Positions 26,631 to 35,487 of a stretch of 64,000 nt of DNA are shown piece after piece. The notes under the pieces were generated by a model. The model had not been told where the DNA came from. It made no database searches and worked only from the letters and a program-made list of their open reading frames with translations. Within the stretch, counting starts at the first letter, position 1. Every line of letters begins with the position of its first letter. The DNA comes from Achromobacter pestifer (GTDB lineage: Bacteria > Pseudomonadota > Gammaproteobacteria > Burkholderiales > Burkholderiaceae_B). The translations under genes were made by a program, and so were the position numbers. The stretch covers positions 372,001 through 436,000 of the forward strand of contig NZ_CADIJX010000005.1 of the NCBI RefSeq assembly GCF_902859625.1, read 5' to 3'.

Positions 26631-29600
26631 TTAGTGCTGGACGGCCGCGTGGGCGTCCTCGCTCTGCGCCGCGGCCAGTTCGCGGGCGCGCGGCGTATCG
26701 TTGGCCGCGCGGTGGTCTCGCGCGAACACGGTGTAGACGGTGGGCAGCACGAACAGCGTGAATAGCGTGCCCACCAGCAGGCCCACCACAATCACCAGGC
26801 CCAAGCTGTAGCGGCTATGCGCGCCGGCCCCGGAGGCAAACAGCAGTGGGATCAATCCCATCACCATCGCCGCCGTGGTCATCAGGATGGGACGCAGGCG
26901 GATGCGGGCGGCCTGCTCCATCGCGGCGCGACGATCCAGCCCGTGGCTGACCTGCATTTCGTTGGCGAACTCCACCATCAGGATGCCGTGCTTGCTGATC
27001 AAGCCGATCAGTGTCACCAGGCCAATCTGGGTATAGATATTGACGGTGGCCATGCCCAGCGCCAGCGGTATCAAGGCGCCGCAGATCGACATCGGCACGC
27101 TGACCAGAATGATGAAGGGATCGCGCAGGCTTTCGTACTGCGCGGCCAGCACCAGATAGATCACGATGATGGCGAAGATGAAGGTGATCATCAGCGCCGA
27201 TCCTTCCTGGCTGAACTGGCGCGCATCCGACTGCCAGTCATAGCTGAAGCCGGCGGGCAATTGCTGCGCCTGCCCGGTCAGGAATTGCACCGCGTCGCCC
27301 ATCGTGACGCCAGGCATCGGAATGGCCTGGAACGTGGCGGCATTCAACTGGTTGAACTGCGTGAGCGAGTTCGGTTCCACGCCCATGGACACCGACACCA
27401 GATTGGACAGCGGCACCTGCGCGCCGCTGGCGCTCTTGACGTGGAATTGCGCCAGCGATTCTGGCGAGATGCGCTGTTCGCGCAGGCTCTGCGGAATCAC
27501 GTCATACGACCGCCCATCCATGCCAAAGCGGTTGACGTAGTTTTCACCCACCAGCACGGCCAGCGTGTCGCCGATGGCCTTCATGGTGACACCCAGGCTG
27601 TTGGCCTTGGCGCGGTCCACCTTCAACTGCACGACCGGGTTGTTGTAGTCCAGGTCGCTGTCCACGACCATGAACAATCCGCTTTCGCGCGCGGCCTTCT
27701 TCAGGCTTTCCATGGCCTCGTAGACCACCGGGTAATCGGCTGCGCTCATCAGCACCATCTGCACAGGCAGCCCGCCGGTGGAACCCGGCAGCGAGGGCAG
27801 CTGGAACGCGAAGATATTGCTGCCTTCAACCTGGTTGGCCAGGGATTGCATGTCGGCCTGGATTTCGTCGGCCGAGCGCTTGCGGTCTTCCCAGTTTACG
27901 AAGTCCACACCGCCGATGCTGTTGGACACGCCGTCCGATCCGTTGATCAGCCAGCGTCCTCTCTGCTCCGGCAGCGTTTTCATGACGTCGTCCCACTTCT
28001 TGCCGAATTTCTCCACGTAGTCGATGTTGGCCTGCTGCGGCGATTTGATCGCCGTCAGCACGGTGGACTGGTCCTCGACCGGCGCCAGCTCGCGCTGTGC
28101 GGCGTTGTACAGGAACGGCAGGCTGATCAGCACCCCCACCGCGATCAGCCCGGTCACCCAGCGGTGATGCAACGACACGTCCAGGACCCGGCCATAGGCG
28201 TCGCCCAATCGTCCGAAGAAGCGCTCGGCGCGCTGCGCCATCCAGCCTTCCGACACCCGGCTGTTCAGCAGGAAAGAACTCATCACCGGCGATAGCGTCA
28301 GCGCGATCACACCCGACACGACCACGGCGCCCGCCAGCGTGAAGGCGAACTCCTTGAAGAGCGACCCCGTCAGCCCGCCCATCAGGCCGATGGGCGCATA
28401 GACGGCCGCCAGCGTGATCGTCATGGCGATGACTGGCCCCGCGACTTCCCGCGCGCCGATCAGCGCGGCCCGCACGGGCGACTTGCCTTCTTCGATATGC
28501 CGGTGCACGTTTTCGACCACCACGATGGCGTCGTCCACCACCAGGCCGATGGCCAGCACCATGGCCAGCAGGGTCAGCAGGTTCACGCTGAATCCGAACA
28601 GCGCCATGATGGCCGCCCCGCCCAGCATGGAAAGCGGAATGGTGACGACCGGGATCAGCACGGCGCGCAACGACCCCAGGCAGAGGAAGATCACGACCAC
28701 CACAATGGCGATGGCCTCGAGCAAGGTGTGCATCACGCCGTCGATGGATGCGCTGATGAAACGGGCCAGCTCGAACGGCACCTGCACGCTGGTGCCCGGC
28801 GGCAGGTTCTGCTTGATGTTCGGCAGCAGCTCGTTCAGACGCTTGACGATGACCAGAGGGTTGCCGACCGGCGTGGCGTTCAGGCCGAAATACACGGCCG
28901 GCTCGCCGTCCATCAAACCGCTGGAATCCGTGGATGCCGCGCCCAGTTCGACGGTCGCCACATCGCCCAGCCGAACGATGGCGTCGCCATCCTGCTTGAT
29001 CACCATGTCGCGGAATTCCGCCACGTTCACAAGATCGGTGTTGACCTGGATGTTGGACACCACATACAGCCCCTTGGCCTGCCCTGGCGCGGCCTGCACG
29101 TTGTTGTCGCGCAGCGCCTGGGCGAGTTCGCCCGCCGAGATGCCGCGCGCGGCCATCCGGTTGGGGTCCAGCCACACGCGCATGGCCAGTTTCTGGCCGC
29201 CATAGAGCTCGACGCTTGCCACGCCGTCGATCGAGGACAGCTGGGGCTGCACGACCCGCGACAGATAATCGGTCAGCGACGCCAGCGACAGGGTCGTGCT
29301 GGAAAAGCCCACGTAGGCCACGGCAGTCGCCTCGCCCGCGGACTTGACCAACACGGGGTCGTACACGTCTTCGGGCAAGCGATATTTGACTTCGTTCACC
29401 TTGGCCATGACCTCGGTCATGGCCTTGTTGGAATCCGCATTCAGCTTCATCCGCACCGTGATCACGCTACGGCCCTGGGTGGAAGAGGAAGATAGATAGT
29501 CGATGCCTTCCACCGTGGCGACCGATTGCGCGATCGGCTGCGTCACGAAGCCCTGCATCAGGTCAGGCGATGCGCCGGGATACTGGGTGGTGATGGTGAT

Positions 29601-29732
29601 GGTGGTGCTTTCGGTCAGCGGATACTGCCGCACGGGCAGGCCGCTGAGCGCCTTGATGCCCAACAGCAGAATCAGCGTGCTGACCACCAGGGCCAGTACA
29701 GGCCTGCGGACAAACAGGTCGGTGAATTTCAT
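26631..29732 (-). CDS. RND efflux pump, MexI/MexW-like
   Basis: 1033 residues from the ATG at 29732, which has GGAGG six bases upstream. An HAE1-family transporter beginning MKFTDLFVRRPVLALVVSTL, closest by recall to Pseudomonas MexI and MexW. GLVVDDAIVVVENVHRH carries the helix-4 aspartate pair. The middle gene of the second pump operon, it lies 16 bases after the adaptor. MexI-type pumps move quinolones, redox-active phenazines and signal intermediates; that range is not deducible here. Confidence 0.87.
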   Translation of the reverse strand: MKFTDLFVRRPVLALVVSTLILLLGIKALSGLPVRQYPLTESTTITITTQYPGASPDLMQGFVTQPIAQSVATVEGIDYLSSSSTQGRSVITVRMKLNADSNKAMTEVMAKVNEVKYRLPEDVYDPVLVKSAGEATAVAYVGFSSTTLSLASLTDYLSRVVQPQLSSIDGVASVELYGGQKLAMRVWLDPNRMAARGISAGELAQALRDNNVQAAPGQAKGLYVVSNIQVNTDLVNVAEFRDMVIKQDGDAIVRLGDVATVELGAASTDSSGLMDGEPAVYFGLNATPVGNPLVIVKRLNELLPNIKQNLPPGTSVQVPFELARFISASIDGVMHTLLEAIAIVVVVIFLCLGSLRAVLIPVVTIPLSMLGGAAIMALFGFSVNLLTLLAMVLAIGLVVDDAIVVVENVHRHIEEGKSPVRAALIGAREVAGPVIAMTITLAAVYAPIGLMGGLTGSLFKEFAFTLAGAVVVSGVIALTLSPVMSSFLLNSRVSEGWMAQRAERFFGRLGDAYGRVLDVSLHHRWVTGLIAVGVLISLPFLYNAAQRELAPVEDQSTVLTAIKSPQQANIDYVEKFGKKWDDVMKTLPEQRGRWLINGSDGVSNSIGGVDFVNWEDRKRSADEIQADMQSLANQVEGSNIFAFQLPSLPGSTGGLPVQMVLMSAADYPVVYEAMESLKKAARESGLFMVVDSDLDYNNPVVQLKVDRAKANSLGVTMKAIGDTLAVLVGENYVNRFGMDGRSYDVIPQSLREQRISPESLAQFHVKSASGAQVPLSNLVSVSMGVEPNSLTQFNQLNAATFQAIPMPGVTMGDAVQFLTGQAQQLPAGFSYDWQSDARQFSQEGSALMITFIFAIIVIYLVLAAQYESLRDPFIILVSVPMSICGALIPLALGMATVNIYTQIGLVTLIGLISKHGILMVEFANEMQVSHGLDRRAAMEQAARIRLRPILMTTAAMVMGLIPLLFASGAGAHSRYSLGLVIVVGLLVGTLFTLFVLPTVYTVFARDHRAANDTPRARELAAAQSEDAHAAVQH

Positions 29733-29748
29733 GATTGCCTCCGACCCA

Positions 29749-30879
29749 TCACCGGGCTTGCGCCACGGTTTGCTGCGCGTCGCCCAGCGCCACGGTGTCT
29801 TGAGCAATGACGTCGACCGCCGCGCCGTTGTGCAAGCGCAGTTGGCCAGACGTCACGACCTGATCGCCGGCGTCCAGGCCATCGGTCACGACCACCCGGC
29901 CGCGCACGCGCTCGGCCGTCTTCACGTAGGCTTGCCGCACGGTCGAGGCCGCGCCGTCCTGCCCTGCCTTGGGCGGGGTCAACACGTAGACGGAATCGCC
30001 ATAGGCGCTATAGCTGACCGCGGTTTCCGGAACCGTGATCACGTTGGGCCGGTCAGGCAGACCGATGCGGCCATGGGCGAACATGCCCGCCGCCAGCGCG
30101 CCCTCTGCGTTGGGCAAGGTGGCCTGCACGCGCACGGTGCGCGAACCCGGGTCCACTTGCGGCTCTACCGTCGTGACGCGGCCCGCGAACTCACGCCCGG
30201 CATGGGCGTCCACCGTCACGGTCACGGGCTGGCCGGCGCGCAGTGCGCCCAGCGCCTGTTCCGGCAAAGTGAGGTTGGCGTACAGCGTGGAGGCGTCGGT
30301 CAGCGACACCAGCGCGTCGCCGGCTTTGGCAAACTGGCCCAGGTTGACGCGGCGCACGCCCAGCACGCCGTCGAATGGCGCCTTGACGCGCTTTTGCTCG
30401 ATCAGCGCCTGCACCCGCTTGATGTCGGCGGCGGCCTGGTCATAGTCAGCCTGCGCCTGATCCAGTTGCTCACGGGTGGCCGCTTGTTGCGGCAGCAGAC
30501 GGCGCGTGCGTTCCAGCAAGGTTCGCGCATTGCGCGCCTGAGCCTGCAAACGCGCCAGTTCGCCTTGTTCGGGCGCATCGTTCATTTGCACCAGCAACTG
30601 CCCGGCCTGTACCTGCTGGCCCGCCGTGAACAGGATCAGGGTGACGCGGCCATCCACCTCGGCCGGCACCTGCACCTGGCGCGTTGCCTCCAGCGAACCG
30701 ATGCCGGTCAGCGCCACGGGGAAGTCCGCCCGCACGGCCGGGGCCACCGCCACTTTGGCCGGCGCCATCGCCCAGCCGCCCTTTTGAGATGCGCCGCCGA
30801 ACTTCCAGACCAGTCCGCCCCCCACCGCCAAGACCAACACGACGGCGCCCGCCGCCCATGCCCCTGATTTCGCCTTCAT
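29749..30879 (-). CDS. RND efflux periplasmic adaptor (second pump)
   Basis: 376 residues from the ATG at 30879. Unlike the other two adaptors in this window it lacks a lipobox and is anchored by one N-terminal helix (AWAAGAVVLVLAVGGGLVW). Lipoyl half-motifs PAEVDGRVTLILFTAGQQVQ and KAPFDGVLGVRRV flank a coiled-coil hairpin. It opens the minus-strand operon; a perfect 24-bp palindrome lies 15 bases ahead of its start. Confidence 0.86.
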   Translation of the reverse strand: MKAKSGAWAAGAVVLVLAVGGGLVWKFGGASQKGGWAMAPAKVAVAPAVRADFPVALTGIGSLEATRQVQVPAEVDGRVTLILFTAGQQVQAGQLLVQMNDAPEQGELARLQAQARNARTLLERTRRLLPQQAATREQLDQAQADYDQAAADIKRVQALIEQKRVKAPFDGVLGVRRVNLGQFAKAGDALVSLTDASTLYANLTLPEQALGALRAGQPVTVTVDAHAGREFAGRVTTVEPQVDPGSRTVRVQATLPNAEGALAAGMFAHGRIGLPDRPNVITVPETAVSYSAYGDSVYVLTPPKAGQDGAASTVRQAYVKTAERVRGRVVVTDGLDAGDQVVTSGQLRLHNGAAVDVIAQDTVALGDAQQTVAQAR

Positions 30880-30893
30880 GATTCGCTCTCTAT

Positions 30894-30917
30894 TTATCCA
30901 AGAATATGCTTGGATAA
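30894..30917. promoter_or_regulatory. Perfect operator-like palindrome before the MexI-like pump operon
   Basis: TTATCCAAG-AATATG-CTTGGATAA: two exact 9-bp arms around a six-base spacer, immediately upstream of the adaptor gene. The 24-bp dyad is typical of a TetR or MarR operator, but no regulator gene lies next to it; the nearest are at 24.4 kb and 33.5 kb. It may overlap the promoter or the transcript start. Confidence 0.7.
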
Positions 30918-30984
30918 TCCATGATTCCGGCGGTTTCGTCAAAATGGCTAAACCAATGCCTCGAATAGGGATTGCCTATGGACG

Positions 30985-31013
30985 AAAAAAAACCGCCAGG
31001 AAACCTGGCGGTT
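30985..31013 (-). terminator. Intrinsic terminator after the BCCT transporter gene
   Basis: AACCGCCAGG-AAA-CCTGGCGGTT gives a 10-bp stem; read on the minus strand it is followed by a run of U. It lies 25 bases after the transporter stop and also insulates the second pump operon. Confidence 0.9.
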
Positions 31014-31038
31014 GTTGGGGTGCGGCCGATCCAGGCCG

Positions 31039-33009
31039 TCAGGTCCGGACCATGTGCAGGTAATGGCGATGGCGCTCGTACTGGTCCAGGATGTCGCCAA
31101 TCACGGCGTCCCGGCTCCAGCCCATGATGTCGTAGTCCTGCCCGCCTTCGCGCAGATGGACCTCGGCGCGGAAGTACTTGCGCTCTTCCTCGTCGGCGGC
31201 CTCTTCCGGCGTCAAGCTGGGCCGCACAAAGGCCTCGGGCTGCACGGCATACGAGAAATCCAGGTGCTCGCCGTGGGAAACCTCCAGGATGGCACTGCCC
31301 TCGTCTTCGTTTTCACGGACCTCGACGGCATAGCCCTGCTTGCGCAATTCGTCCGCCACGTCGTCAAGCGCGGGACGCACGACATCGCTGATGAATCGCT
31401 GCACATGGGCGCGGCGCGGCATCATGACCATGTTGCGCAAGCGCCGCTCCCAGGACTGCCCGCCACGCGCCGGGCGTGACAAGGTCAGCGATTGGTATCG
31501 GATGCCGCGCTTGGTTGCATCCAGCCTGAGCGCCTTGAACAGCCCCCACACCGACAGCAGCAGAATGACGGAGAACGGCAACGCACTGGCAATCGTGGCC
31601 GTCTGCAAGGCCGTCAACCCGTCCGCCAGCAGCAGCGCAATGGCCACCGCCCCCATCAACAACGACCAGAAGATGCGCTGCCACACCGGCGTGCGATCCG
31701 ACCCGCCGGACGCCAGCAGATCCACCACCAGCGCGCCCGAATCGGCCGAGGTGACAAAGAACACCGCCACCATCACGATGGCGACGATCGACAGCACGTT
31801 GCTCCAGGGCAAATGCTCAAGAAACGCGAATAGCGCCAGCGAGGAATCCGCCTCCACCACCTCCGCGAAACCTTGGACCTTGTCCACCAGAATCATGTGG
31901 ATGGCGGTGTCGCCAAACACCGTCATCCAGAACAGCGTGAAGCCCGCCGGCACCAGCAAGACGCCCGTCACGAATTCGCGGATGGTGCGGCCGCGCGAAA
32001 TACGCGCGATGAACAGGCCCACGAACGGCGACCAGGCAATCCACCAGCCCCAGTAGAACAACGTCCAGCCGCCGATCCAGTCGGTGGGTTCATAGGCGTA
32101 CAGGTTGAAGGTCTTGTTGACGATGTCGGACAGGTACGCGCCAGTGTTCTGCACGAAGGTCTGCAACAGGAACACCGTGGGGCCGACAATCAGCACGAAC
32201 AGCAGCAGCACGGCCGCCAGCACCAGATTGGTCTCGGACAGGATGCGGATGCCCTTGTCCAGGCCGCTGGCGACGGACACCGTGGCCAGCCCGCAGGTGA
32301 CGATGATCAGGATGATCTGCGTCGTCACGCCCACCGGAATGCCGAACAGATGGTTCAAGCCGCTGTTGATCTGCGCCACGCCCAGCCCCAGCGACGTCGC
32401 CACGCCCAGCACCGTGCCGATGATGGCGAAGATGTCGACGGCATGCCCGATCGGCCCATGGATGCGGTTGCCGATCAGCGGATACAGCGCGGAACGCAGC
32501 GTCAGCGGCAGCCCGTGGCGATAACTGAAGAACGCCAGGATCAGCGCCACCACCGCGTAAATGGCCCAGGCGTGCAAGCCCCAGTGAAAGAACGTGATCT
32601 TCATGGCCTCACGCGCGGCGATGGCGTTGCCGCCTTCGCCCACCGGGGGTGACATGAAGTGCATCACGGGTTCCGCCACCCCGAAGAACATCAGGCCGAT
32701 GCCCATCCCTGCGGAAAACAGCATCGCGAACCAGGTGAAATTGCGGTAGTCCGGCTCGCTGTGGTCAGGCCCCAGCTTGATGTCGCCGTACCGGCTGACG
32801 GCCAGGAACACGACAGCCAGCAGGATGATCGCCACGACCAGGATGTAGAACCAACTGGCATTGCCGAGAATCCAGCGCTGCACGGATCCAAACAGGCTCT
32901 GCGCCGACTTGGGCGCCAATATCGCGAATCCCACCAGCAGCAGCGTGAAAATGGCCGCTGGGAAAAACACCGGGCGGTTGATCGTGGATGGTCGGGTTTC
33001 TGAAGTCAT
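31039..33009 (-). CDS. betT: BCCT-family choline/betaine transporter (BetT-like)
   Basis: 656 residues from the ATG at 33009, with GGAG eight bases upstream. A 12-helix carrier of the betaine/choline/carnitine family: GMGIGLMFFGVAEPVMHFMS is the conserved helix-3 glycine motif, and FYWGWWIAWSPFVGLFIARI is the tryptophan-rich signature. The C-terminal ~150 residues after the last helix form a hydrophilic tail, as in the proton-coupled BetT choline importers, where it senses osmolality. No betAB genes are adjacent, so the substrate among quaternary amines remains open. Confidence 0.82.
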   Translation of the reverse strand: MTSETRPSTINRPVFFPAAIFTLLLVGFAILAPKSAQSLFGSVQRWILGNASWFYILVVAIILLAVVFLAVSRYGDIKLGPDHSEPDYRNFTWFAMLFSAGMGIGLMFFGVAEPVMHFMSPPVGEGGNAIAAREAMKITFFHWGLHAWAIYAVVALILAFFSYRHGLPLTLRSALYPLIGNRIHGPIGHAVDIFAIIGTVLGVATSLGLGVAQINSGLNHLFGIPVGVTTQIILIIVTCGLATVSVASGLDKGIRILSETNLVLAAVLLLFVLIVGPTVFLLQTFVQNTGAYLSDIVNKTFNLYAYEPTDWIGGWTLFYWGWWIAWSPFVGLFIARISRGRTIREFVTGVLLVPAGFTLFWMTVFGDTAIHMILVDKVQGFAEVVEADSSLALFAFLEHLPWSNVLSIVAIVMVAVFFVTSADSGALVVDLLASGGSDRTPVWQRIFWSLLMGAVAIALLLADGLTALQTATIASALPFSVILLLSVWGLFKALRLDATKRGIRYQSLTLSRPARGGQSWERRLRNMVMMPRRAHVQRFISDVVRPALDDVADELRKQGYAVEVRENEDEGSAILEVSHGEHLDFSYAVQPEAFVRPSLTPEEAADEEERKYFRAEVHLREGGQDYDIMGWSRDAVIGDILDQYERHRHYLHMVRT

Positions 33010-33134
33010 GCTGCCGCTCCTTTCGCCCGAGGGTTGAAAAATCCGGCGCAGGCCCCCCTCAGTCGGGCTGCGCGCCGCTGGTATTACTATCACGGCCAGC
33101 GCACGGCTGACAACGTGAAATAACGGAGAACCGC

Positions 33135-33515
33135 ATGATCGATCATCTGGACCACCTGGTCCTGACCTGCACCGACCCCGAGGCCACCGTAGATTTTTAC
33201 ACCCGCATCCTGGGCATGCGCCTGGAGACTTTCGGGGAAGGCCGGCAGGCGCTGCGCTTCGGCAACCAGAAAATCAATCTGCACGTGCGGGGGCATGAAT
33301 TTGAACCCAAGGCGCATTTGCCTGTTCCGGGCGCGCTGGATCTGTGCTTTATCGCCGACCGGCCGCTGGAAGCGGTGATCGCCCAGTTGAACCAGGCGGG
33401 CGCCAAGATCATCGAAGGCCCGGTGCCCCGCACGGGCGCCACCGGCAAGATCCGTTCGGTGTACCTGCGCGATCCGGACCTGAACCTGATCGAGATATCG
33501 GAATTGCTGGGCTAA
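33135..33515 (+). CDS. VOC-family (glyoxalase/dioxygenase fold) protein
   Basis: A 126-residue single-module VOC protein. It begins MIDHLDHLVLTCTDPEATVD with the metal-ligand histidine, and ends SVYLRDPDLNLIEISE with the conserved DPDGN-like turn and terminal glutamate ligand. Members include lactoylglutathione lyase-like enzymes, ring-cleavage dioxygenases and fosfomycin resistance proteins; this sequence resembles uncharacterised glyoxalase-domain proteins. It is monocistronic, convergent with the TetR gene that follows. Confidence 0.83.
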   Translation: MIDHLDHLVLTCTDPEATVDFYTRILGMRLETFGEGRQALRFGNQKINLHVRGHEFEPKAHLPVPGALDLCFIADRPLEAVIAQLNQAGAKIIEGPVPRTGATGKIRSVYLRDPDLNLIEISELLG

Positions 33516-33528
33516 GCCTCTGCCGGCG

Positions 33529-34170
33529 CTACTGGCCGTCCGCTGCCGTTTCGGGCCTGGGATCGCCAAACACCACGCGGCGGAAGAACCCCGCCAACAC
33601 GGCTTCGGTCATTTCCAGGCTGACGCCCTGCGGGTCGAAGGCGTAGCTGAACTGCATGCCGTCGGACAGGGCCAGCAGGCCCACTGCCAGTTGTTCGGCC
33701 GGCATCGGCAGCGGCGTGCCCACCCGGGCGGAAAACTGGCGGACATATTCGGTGGTGGCCGCCCGCAATTCGCGCAGGCAATCCGTGAAGCCGACCCGGA
33801 ACTCCGGGTCACGCGCCGCTTGCAGCTTGCCTTCCATCCAGAGCAGAAAGCAATCATTCTCGCGGTGATGCGTGCTGTAGTACTCCAGCACCCGCGCCTC
33901 CATCTGGGAACGTGATTCCCCGTCCTCGAAGATGGCGCGCATGTCCGCCATCACCTTTTCGTGATCGCGCTTGAGCAGTTGCAGGAACAGTTCGGACTTG
34001 CTGCCGAAATTGGAATAGAAGGCCCCGCGCGTGTACCCCGCCAGTTCGGCGATGTCCTCGACGCTGGCGGCCACAAAACCCTTGCTGAGAAAAACCGATT
34101 GCGCAGCCTCGAACAGGCGCTGGCGCGTCTGGTCTCGGCTTTGTTCTCGGGTGAGACGGATTTTTGACAT
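33529..34170 (-). CDS. TetR-family regulator, divergent from the third RND pump
   Basis: A 213-residue TetR protein with helix-turn-helix VEDIAELAGYTRGAFYSNFG and SKSELFLQLLKRDHE. It is divergently transcribed from the adaptor-pump-channel operon at 34.3 kb with about 130 AT-richer bases between, the standard layout of a local repressor. The effector domain offers no clue to the ligand. Confidence 0.86.
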   Translation of the reverse strand: MSKIRLTREQSRDQTRQRLFEAAQSVFLSKGFVAASVEDIAELAGYTRGAFYSNFGSKSELFLQLLKRDHEKVMADMRAIFEDGESRSQMEARVLEYYSTHHRENDCFLLWMEGKLQAARDPEFRVGFTDCLRELRAATTEYVRQFSARVGTPLPMPAEQLAVGLLALSDGMQFSYAFDPQGVSLEMTEAVLAGFFRRVVFGDPRPETAADGQ

Positions 34171-34200
34171 GGCGCGAGTTTAGCACTGGCCACCATTTCA

Positions 34201-34224
34201 AATACAGTATTGAATCTGAATTCA
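34201..34224. promoter_or_regulatory. Candidate operator between TetR and third pump
   Basis: AATACAGTATT (34201-34211) is a perfect 5-1-5 dyad, and TGAATTCA (34217-34224) is an 8-bp palindrome next to it. Both fall in the AT-rich divergent promoter region, about 30 bases upstream of the TetR start. Operator function is inferred. Confidence 0.45.
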
Positions 34225-34299
34225 TATCTGCATTAGAATCCAGGCCGTATCGAGCTCGGCTCGCCCTTCTTTCGCCCTTTCCGCGCCGCGAGGTGTTTC

Positions 34300-35487
34300 G
34301 TGAATTGTCCTGGCCATTGCGCGCATCCTGCGGCGCGTGACTTTGCTGCTGACGCGGCGTTGCCCTCTTCTTTCGCCCACGACCTGACGCGCCGGCTGCT
34401 CGTGCCCGCTGCCCTGGTGCTGGCAGTGGCCTTGTCGGGGTGCAGCCCCAAGGAAGCCCCCGCTCCCGCCCCGCGCCCGGTGGTCGCCATGGCGGCCACG
34501 GCCGACAAAAACCTGCCGGCCTGGACGCTGCCGGGCGAAGTGCAGGCGCGCTACAGCACGCCGCTATCGTTTCGCGTGGCAGGCAAGATCATCGAACGCC
34601 AGGTCAGGCTGGGTGATAGCGTCACCCCGGGCCAGGTCGTGGCCAAGCTGGACCCCGCCGACGCGACCAAGAATGCCGCCGCCGCCCGCGCCCAGTTGAC
34701 GGCCGCCCAGCATCAGCTGGAGTACGCACGCCAGCAACTGGACCGCGACCGCGCCCAGTCGCGTGAGAACCTGATTGCCGCCAACCAGCTTGAGCAGACC
34801 CGCAACGCCTATGCCTCGGCGCTGGCGCAACGGGATCAGGCCGCGCAGCAGGCCGCGCTATCGGCGGATCAGTTGAAGTACACCACCCTGCAAGCCGATC
34901 ATGCGGGCGTCATCACCGCTGAACAGGCCGACACCGGCCAAAACGTGGCGGCCGGCACCCCCGTTTACCAGTTGGCCTGGTCGGGCGACATCGACGCCAT
35001 CTGCGACGTCCCCGAAAGCGTGCTGGCCGGACTGACCGTGGGCCAGCGCGCCAGCGTCACGCTGGGGCCCCTGCCCGGCAAGACCTTCACGGCCGTCCTG
35101 CGCGAGATCGCACCCGCCGCCGATCCGCAAAGCCGCACCTACCGCGTGAAGCTCACCCTGGAATCGCCTTCGCCCGAGGTTCGGTTGGGCATGACGGCCA
35201 ACATCAGTTTCGACAACCGCGACGCAGCAGGCCAGGCGACCTACACCGTGCCCGCCACCGCGCTGTTCCATGATGGCAAGGAACCCGCCGTCTGGGTCGT
35301 CAAACAACAGGAAGACACCCTGGAATTGCGCCGCGTGCAGGTGCTGCGCTATGACGCCCGCACCGTCACATTGTCCGGCGGCGTCAAGGCCGGCGAACGT
35401 GTGGTCTGGCAAGGGGTGCACACCGTGTCCGCAGGCGAGAAAGTCCGCGCGGTGCCGCCGCTGCACCCCGAGGACTTCGCGTCATGA
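34300..35487 (+). CDS. RND efflux periplasmic adaptor lipoprotein (third pump)
   Basis: A 395-residue adaptor starting at a GTG seven bases after GAGG. A lipobox at VALSGCS would lipidate Cys48, so the N-terminal region before it is unusually long; a shorter start is possible. Lipoyl half-motifs LSFRVAGKIIERQVRLGDSV and QADHAGVITAEQADTGQNV flank a coiled coil. The LPAWTLPGEVQARYSTPLSF opening is typical of adaptors for TriC/VexK-like pumps. It overlaps the pump start by four bases. Confidence 0.85.
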   Translation: MNCPGHCAHPAARDFAADAALPSSFAHDLTRRLLVPAALVLAVALSGCSPKEAPAPAPRPVVAMAATADKNLPAWTLPGEVQARYSTPLSFRVAGKIIERQVRLGDSVTPGQVVAKLDPADATKNAAAARAQLTAAQHQLEYARQQLDRDRAQSRENLIAANQLEQTRNAYASALAQRDQAAQQAALSADQLKYTTLQADHAGVITAEQADTGQNVAAGTPVYQLAWSGDIDAICDVPESVLAGLTVGQRASVTLGPLPGKTFTAVLREIAPAADPQSRTYRVKLTLESPSPEVRLGMTANISFDNRDAAGQATYTVPATALFHDGKEPAVWVVKQQEDTLELRRVQVLRYDARTVTLSGGVKAGERVVWQGVHTVSAGEKVRAVPPLHPEDFAS

